A stretch of DNA of 64,000 nt from Erpobdella octoculata (taxonomy: Eukaryota > Annelida > Clitellata > Hirudinida > Erpobdellidae). Each line of letters starts with the position of its first letter. Position 1 is the stretch's first letter. The DNA is taken from contig OZ022246.1 in the NCBI GenBank assembly GCA_963978895.1, forward strand, positions 14,615,909 to 14,679,908, in the 5' to 3' direction. The position numbers and the translations under genes were made by a program. Under the pieces are notes generated by a model. It was not told the origin of the DNA. It made no database searches and was given only the letters and a program-made list of their open reading frames with translations. Below, in pieces: positions 58,561 through 64,000 of the stretch.

Positions 58561-59160
58561 CTAATTTTCACATCTGTAGCATTTACAGTTTTGGAGTAGC
58601 AGTTATTTTAAAATCAAATAACCCTTTTTCCACTTCGCATTTGAGGTCCCGGAAACCAAATTTTCAAAAAATGGTGAAACACGTATATCATTATTTTTAG
58701 ACTAGAAACTAAATACTAATTTCACTTTTGTAGTATTTACAGTTTTTGAGTAGCAGTTACTTTAAAAAACCAAGTAACCCTATTTTCCACCCCATATTTG
58801 AAGTCCTGGAATCCAAATTTTCAAAAAATGGTAAAACACGTATATCATTATTTCTGGAGTAGAAACCAAATACTAATTTTTACTCCTGTAGCATCTACAG
58901 TTTTTGAGTAGCAGTTACATTAAAAACCAAATAACCTTATTTTCCACCCCACATTTGAGGTCCTGGAAACCAAATTTAAAAAAATGGTAAAACACGTATA
59001 TCTTTATTCTTAGAATAGAAACTAAATACTAATTTTTACATCTGTGGTATTTACAGTTTTTGAGTAGCAGTTACTTTAAAAAACAAAAAACCCTATTTTC
59101 CACCCCACATTTAAAGTCCTGGAAACCAAATTTTCAAAAAATGCTTAAACACGTATATAT
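58561..59160. repeat. Satellite of about 156 bp, four units
   Basis: Units start CTAATTTTCACATCTGTAGC at 58561 and in diverged form at 58716, 58873 and 59029 (spacing 155-157 bp). Each contains TTTTGAGTAGCAGTTA, ACCAAATTTTCAAAAAATGG and AAACACGTATAT. The fourth is cut by the LTR element. Confidence 0.92.
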
Positions 59161-59163
59161 TCA

Positions 59164-59369
59164 TGTAATATCACTGATTTGATGATCAACTTCCTATTGA
59201 TAAGCCTTAACGGATTCAGAATATTTATTAGGGACATTAATTATTTATTTATTATTATTTAGAGATTTGAAGGTATAAATAGCCTTAACAAAGCTTTCAT
59301 TTATTATTTTCCAATAAACTGCAAAACCATTCTATTGAGCCCGGTAAACGATTTGGTGATATCGTAACA
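59164..59369 (+). repeat. 5' LTR of SAP-gag element
   Basis: Contains GGTATAAATAGCC (TATA box) and TTCCAATAAAC (polyadenylation signal). The primer-binding region follows immediately. Confidence 0.92.
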
Positions 59370-59395
59370 TTGGTGATCAGAAGTGGGATACAAGA

Positions 59396-60862
59396 ATGGT
59401 TTTGAAAGCATTGGATGAGCTCTTGATACTCGAGTTGAGACAGGAACTTAGAAAACGAGAGCTCAGTGATAAAGGAAGAAAGTCTGAGCTCGTGGACCAC
59501 CTCCGGACGTCTTTGGAAGACAATGGGTTTGACCCAGAAGAGTATGAGTTTGAAGTAGAAAATGAATTGTTGAAGGCACTGAATAAAATGGTGGAGGAAA
59601 ACAGAGCAGCACACAGAGCAGCACACCAAGAAAGGAAGAAATTTCTCGAACTCCTCAATGGTGACACAAACAATTGCGGAAACAAAAAAGACGGTCAAGA
59701 TGAACCATGCAAAGATGTCCAAGATGAACCATGCAAAGATGTTCAAGATGAACCATGCAAGGATGGTCATGATGATAAGCCTGTCAAAGACGGTCAAGAT
59801 GATGTGCCTGTCAAAGACGGTCATGATAATGAACCTTGCAAAGATGCTCAAGATGAACCATGCAAAGATGGTGACAGTGATACAGTCGGTTTGGACGTCG
59901 AAAACAAAACTAAAGAAAATGAGAGGTGTGTTGACAACGAAATGCAAAATGATGAGGTTGAAAGTGACGATGATGATTATAATAATGGCAGTAACAACTA
60001 TGGCTTTTACCCATACAGCGACGGTTCTGAAACGGAAGCCTCCATAACAGACGACGGCGCCGAATATTCAGGGTCGGATTTTAGTGACGAATCTGACTCA
60101 GATGAAGCAACCGAGGATTTAGAAACGGACAAAACTCCAATGGAGAAATACATCAGAGTTAACTTGACAAAAAAAGAAGACACTGATTTGAGAGACTATG
60201 GCGATAATTTGAAGAAAGATCCGCTGGACGATACGAAAGTTGACACCGACGAAAGAGCCGAGTTGGAATGTGAAAAGAAAACGTTCGATTGTAACTTGGA
60301 AGAAAACAAACATGACCGCGATGAATTTCTCCAAAACAACAATAGCAATGCAGCCAGCAAAAATTCTGAAAAAGATGAGCCAAGAACAGAGAACGGTACC
60401 GAGGGTTCTAAATCAGATGATTCCACAGAGGATTCTAGATCAGATAGGCTAAGAGTCGTTTTAAAATCAAATAACAGTCTGATAAAGGGATTTAATGGAT
60501 TTATGGAAGGTGTTTTCGAAAATTCTTTTGAAGAGTTTCTTGAGAAAAATCTAAAAGATGTGAAGGAAGAAGAAAAAGCAGACAGTTCTGATAAACCGTG
60601 TAAAGATGTTCAGGACAAGGCATGCAAAAAAGGCTGTGATGAACCTTGCAGATAAAGCGACGATGAGCCAAAGAAAGACTCTGCTGAGAAGCCAAAGAAG
60701 GACTGGAATAAACTGCATCAAACGGTCAAGAGACTTGACCATGTTGTTTGCGAATTGCGGTCAAAGCCACGAGTAAAGATCAAGGTATTTTGGTGTTCGT
60801 GGCCGAGTCGCATTTCTCAAAAGCGACTATGCTGTTCGGGACGAACAGAATTAAGAAGGGGG
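59396..60862 (+). CDS. Gag-like protein with N-terminal SAP domain and acidic repeats
   Basis: A 419-residue frame to 60655. Residues 7-40 (LLILELRQELRKRELSDKGR, then KSELVDHLRTSLEDNG) match the SAP helix-extended-helix DNA-binding motif. About 100-165: repeats of the type QDEPCKDVQDEPCKD and VKDGHDN, one cysteine per unit. About 175-340: very acidic (DESDSDEATEDLETDKTP). About 360-385: GFMEGVFENSFEEFLEKN. A TAA-type stop at 60653 interrupts; the related copy at 33931-34320 continues through KKDWKKLRQTVKRLDHVV to VRDKQN just before the polypurine tract, and that sequence is present here to about 60862 with one frameshift. No zinc knuckle, protease or pol. Gag role inferred from position; chromatin tethering by SAP is a guess. 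Confidence 0.8.
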
Positions 60863-60868
60863 TAATCA

Positions 60869-61070
60869 TGTAATATCACTGATTTGATGATCAACTTCCT
60901 ATTGATAAGCCTTAACGGATTCAGAATATTTATTAGAGACACTAATTATTTATTTTTTATTATTTAGAGATTTGAAGGTATAAATAGCCTTAACAAAGCT
61001 TTCATTTATTATTTTCCAATAAACTGCAAAACCATTCTATTGAGCCCGGTATCCGATTTGGTGATATCGT

Positions 61071-61074
<4 letters not shown>
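60869..61074 (+). repeat. 3' LTR of SAP-gag element
   Basis: Near-identical to the 5' LTR; followed by TA repeats. Confidence 0.92.

Positions 61075-61140
<66 letters not shown>
61075..61140. repeat. TA microsatellite
   Basis: Directly between the 3' LTR and the SINE array. Confidence 0.97.
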
Positions 61141-62474
<1,334 letters not shown>

Positions 62475-62700
62475 TATAAGGCATATTTCGGAATGATATC
62501 TTCTTTTAGACAAGTTTTGTTGAACTTTTTTGTCCATTCTGCATTAACAAGCTTCTTACAAAAGTTTTGAAGATTAACGATTTCTTTTTTATTAGGAACA
62601 AGATTAAAAAGAGATTTAAAACTTTTATTAAATTGGGCTAACTGGCCAGTTTCGGACGTATCCATCTTCAGAGCCCCTAATTTAATTTCATAAATATGAG
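62475..62700 (-). mobile_element. PLE-H terminal repeat with hammerhead
   Basis: The minus-strand hammerhead (62685-62628) contains the ORF start at 62665: MDTSETGQLAQFNKSFKSLF, then KKLVNAEWTKKFNKTCLKED, IIPKYA, running into TA repeats. This copy has an intact reading frame through the terminal segment. Confidence 0.88.
62628..62685 (-). ncRNA. Hammerhead ribozyme motif, best-formed copy
   Basis: Minus strand in order: TTAAATT, bulge AG, GGGCT (stem I, 12 bp in all), CTGAAGA core, extra T, stem II GGA/TCC closing TACG, GAAA, palindromic stem III ACTGGCCAGT, cleavage-site T, AGCCC, AATTTAA. The single bulge in stem I fits the internal loops natural hammerheads use for tertiary contacts. Confidence 0.87.
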
Positions 62701-63071
62701 TTAAAACATATAAGAATAAATAAAGTATTGATATGAACTATTGTATGTTGATACGAAACCTTTAATATTGGTATAAAATATTGAATAATGATATGGAATG
62801 ATTCGAAACGTTGAAATATGAAACATTGGATATTAGTATGACACCTTAAATAATGGTATGAAGCATTGGATTTTAATATAAAGCATTGATTATTGAAATG
62901 GATCATTGAAAGCTAATATGAACAAAAGATGAAACAAATCAAATGAAATATTTAAAACCAACGAACCATTAAAACTAGTCCGAAATAAAATTGACTCAAA
63001 TTTTTAAAATATCAATATATAGACACGTAAACGTTTCTTATTCGACTGGAAAAAACCAAAGTAATATACAG
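62701..63071. other. AT-rich, degenerate short repeats
   Basis: Repeated loose motif of the type GATATGAA.CATTGAA / TTGGTATGA (62730-62930). No gene is seen. Confidence 0.35.
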
Positions 63072-63500
63072 TCAACGTCGTTTTCTAGTTGTAATATTTA
63101 CATTACCAAGCAGGTGGTTAAATACGCCTGGATCACACGTGCTTTCGCCGACAGTCACGGGCATACAGGTGCGCACCTCTGAAAAATCGGAACGAACAGC
63201 AACGTCCAAATATCCAGGTTCCAAGTCGCACTCAAGAGGTGTAGTTACAAGTCCGGCCTTGTCATCAATCAACTCCTCCTCCCCAAGTCGCTTGTCGCAC
63301 TCGTTTTTACATTTTTGTAAGACATCCATGTCTTCAACTTTTCCCGTGTGTAGATCATCTTCACGAAGATCGGGATCGAAGGTAGAGTCGAATCCAACTA
63401 ATTCGACTGGATGAAGATCGCAACTATCTCTCTGTTCTTCCTCATTGTTTAATATTTTGGGCTCTTGAAATTTAGAGTCACAATCATTACATTTTTCCAC
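63072..63500 (-). CDS. Acidic ORF, possibly a PLE C-terminal extension
   Basis: 142 residues: MEKCNDCDSKFQEPKILNNE, then DLHPVELVGFDSTFDPDLRE, PLECDLEPGYLDVAVRSDF and a basic end NITTRKRR. No known domain is recognised. It lies about 390 bp upstream of the PLE-H hammerhead on the same strand, the place where other PLEs here (C and D) have acidic, unrelated extensions after the endonuclease. The endonuclease itself is not visible upstream, so the link is inferred. Confidence 0.4.
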   Translation of the reverse strand: MEKCNDCDSKFQEPKILNNEEEQRDSCDLHPVELVGFDSTFDPDLREDDLHTGKVEDMDVLQKCKNECDKRLGEEELIDDKAGLVTTPLECDLEPGYLDVAVRSDFSEVRTCMPVTVGESTCDPGVFNHLLGNVNITTRKRR

Positions 63501-63569
63501 TTTTTCTTTTTATGGAACAAGTTCAGGACTTATTTCAGTTTATTGATTCTCAGAGTCGAGTACAAAAAG

Positions 63570-63680
63570 AACTCAGAGTCGAGTACAGCCTCTTGAGACT
63601 CAGATTCGAGAACGGCTTCCTGAGACTTAGAGTCGAGAACAGCCTCTTGAGACTTAGAGTCGAGAACAGCGTCGAATCCA
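63570..63680. repeat. 27-bp minisatellite, four units
   Basis: Unit AGAGTCGAGAACAGCCTCTT followed by GAGACTT, with substitutions. Being a multiple of three, it reads as nine-residue repeats on both strands (for example LDSKSQEAV on the minus strand). Confidence 0.88.
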
Positions 63681-63860
63681 ACATTCAGATAAGAATGTGC
63701 TTTTACTTATACTTATATAAAATCTTTGTTATATAAATAATAATTTATGTACTTTTATCTATGTATTTCAGTTTACAATCTTTGCTGCTTACTTCCGCGT
63801 CCATGTTTATTTAGCAAATTTTTATGTTAATAATTTTCTGATATTATCACTTGCCTTTAA

Positions 63861-64000
63861 ATGAGTTTCACGAAAAAGAGGAAAGTTGATCACGAATGTC
63901 GAGTGTTTAATGACAATTGGACAAGAAAATATTTCTTCACAAATTTTAATAGCAGAGCAGTGTGTTTAATATGCCGAGACGCGGTGGCCATTTTCAGGCG
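63861..64000 (+). CDS. BED-finger transposase start (hAT, GTF2IRD2-like), cut by window edge
   Basis: The open frame from ATG at 63861 reads MSFTKKRKVDHECRVFNDNW, then TRKYFFTNFNSRAVCLICRD and AVAIFR to the window edge. The basic KKRKVD start followed by W..KYFF......CLIC is the beginning of the hAT transposase family related to GTF2IRD2; CLIC is the cysteine pair of a BED-type zinc finger. The upstream sequence is AT-rich. Nothing interrupts the visible 46 codons. Whether it is an active transposon or a domesticated gene cannot be told from this end. Confidence 0.8.
   Translation, partial: MSFTKKRKVDHECRVFNDNWTRKYFFTNFNSRAVCLICRDAVAIFR

Larger units (their letters stand above)
59164..61074 (+). 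mobile_element. SAP-gag LTR retrotransposon, complete non-autonomous copy
   Basis: LTRs 59164-59369 and 60869-61074 (206 bp each, TGTAATATC start, CGTAACA end, few differences). Primer-binding-like TTGGTGATCAGAAGTGGG directly after the 5' LTR; polypurine tract AAGAAGGGGG before the 3' LTR. One gag-like ORF and no pol. The left flank is the satellite and the right flank is TA repeats; a target duplication cannot be resolved. Fragments of two relatives are at 33772-34330 and 42447-44019. Confidence 0.92.

Noticed and set aside
59164..59368. TA or ATATA target duplication for the SAP-gag element
   Set aside because: The left flank ATTCA and right flank ATATA do not match; the right side is a microsatellite, so the duplication cannot be defined.

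Overview
This is repeat-rich, AT-rich DNA from an invertebrate animal; the phylum cannot be fixed from the window. Support for an animal genome: Penelope-like elements (PLEs) with a GIY-YIG endonuclease, hAT, pogo and Harbinger transposons, a Helitron, a CR1/L2-type LINE, Gypsy-type LTR elements, tRNA-derived SINEs, GT-AG introns, and a captured class II myosin rod. There are no bacterial features. Almost every coding segment belongs to a mobile element and is broken. The best candidate for a host exon is at 3062-3292. A 200-base run of N lies at 45526-45725.

Layout. 1-1.3 kb: decayed Gypsy element. 2.4-5.0 kb: TA microsatellites with several PLE ends. 5.0-9.6 kb: a minus-strand PLE split by two hAT insertions with perfect 8-bp target duplications, joined head to head to a plus-strand PLE (to 10.0 kb). 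10.7-18.0 kb: a Helitron holding a hAT, which holds another hAT. 18.2-20.3 kb: an unassigned inverted-repeat element holding a SINE with a 556-bp TAA tail. 20.4-23.8 kb: SINEs and small tandem repeats. 23.8-27.0 kb: Harbinger remnant. 27.2-31.1 kb: a BED-finger fragment cut by a hAT and by a Gypsy element with intact LTRs. 31.7-33.8 kb: PLE. 33.8-44.0 kb: copies of a SAP-domain gag element around a CR1/L2 LINE, which contains a 4.5-kb LTR element carrying a myosin II rod fragment. 44-52.3 kb: four more PLE copies, a possible nuclease/CXC gene, and a foldback transposon. 52.4-55.5 kb: nearly intact pogo transposon. 55.5-59.2 kb: hAT debris and a 156-bp satellite. 59.2-61.1 kb: the best SAP-gag LTR element. 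61.1-62.1 kb: tandem SINE array. 62.5-63.5 kb: PLE end. 63.86 kb to the edge: start of a BED-finger transposase.

Three threads stand out. (1) An LTR retrotransposon (37593-42060) has no recognisable pol and carries about 1.07 kb of intronless class II myosin rod between protease and 3' LTR. (2) PLE ends carry hammerhead-ribozyme motifs whose stems differ in sequence yet stay paired; all have an extra U after the CUGANGA core and a loopless palindromic stem III, and two have a compensatory U3-A8 exchange. (3) PLE copies repeatedly end at the same codon region of their N-terminal ORF, directly against a TA microsatellite; the Helitron and pogo element also sit in TA runs. TA tracts therefore look like landing sites for several unrelated elements. 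All functional statements come from reading the sequence; no search or alignment program was run.
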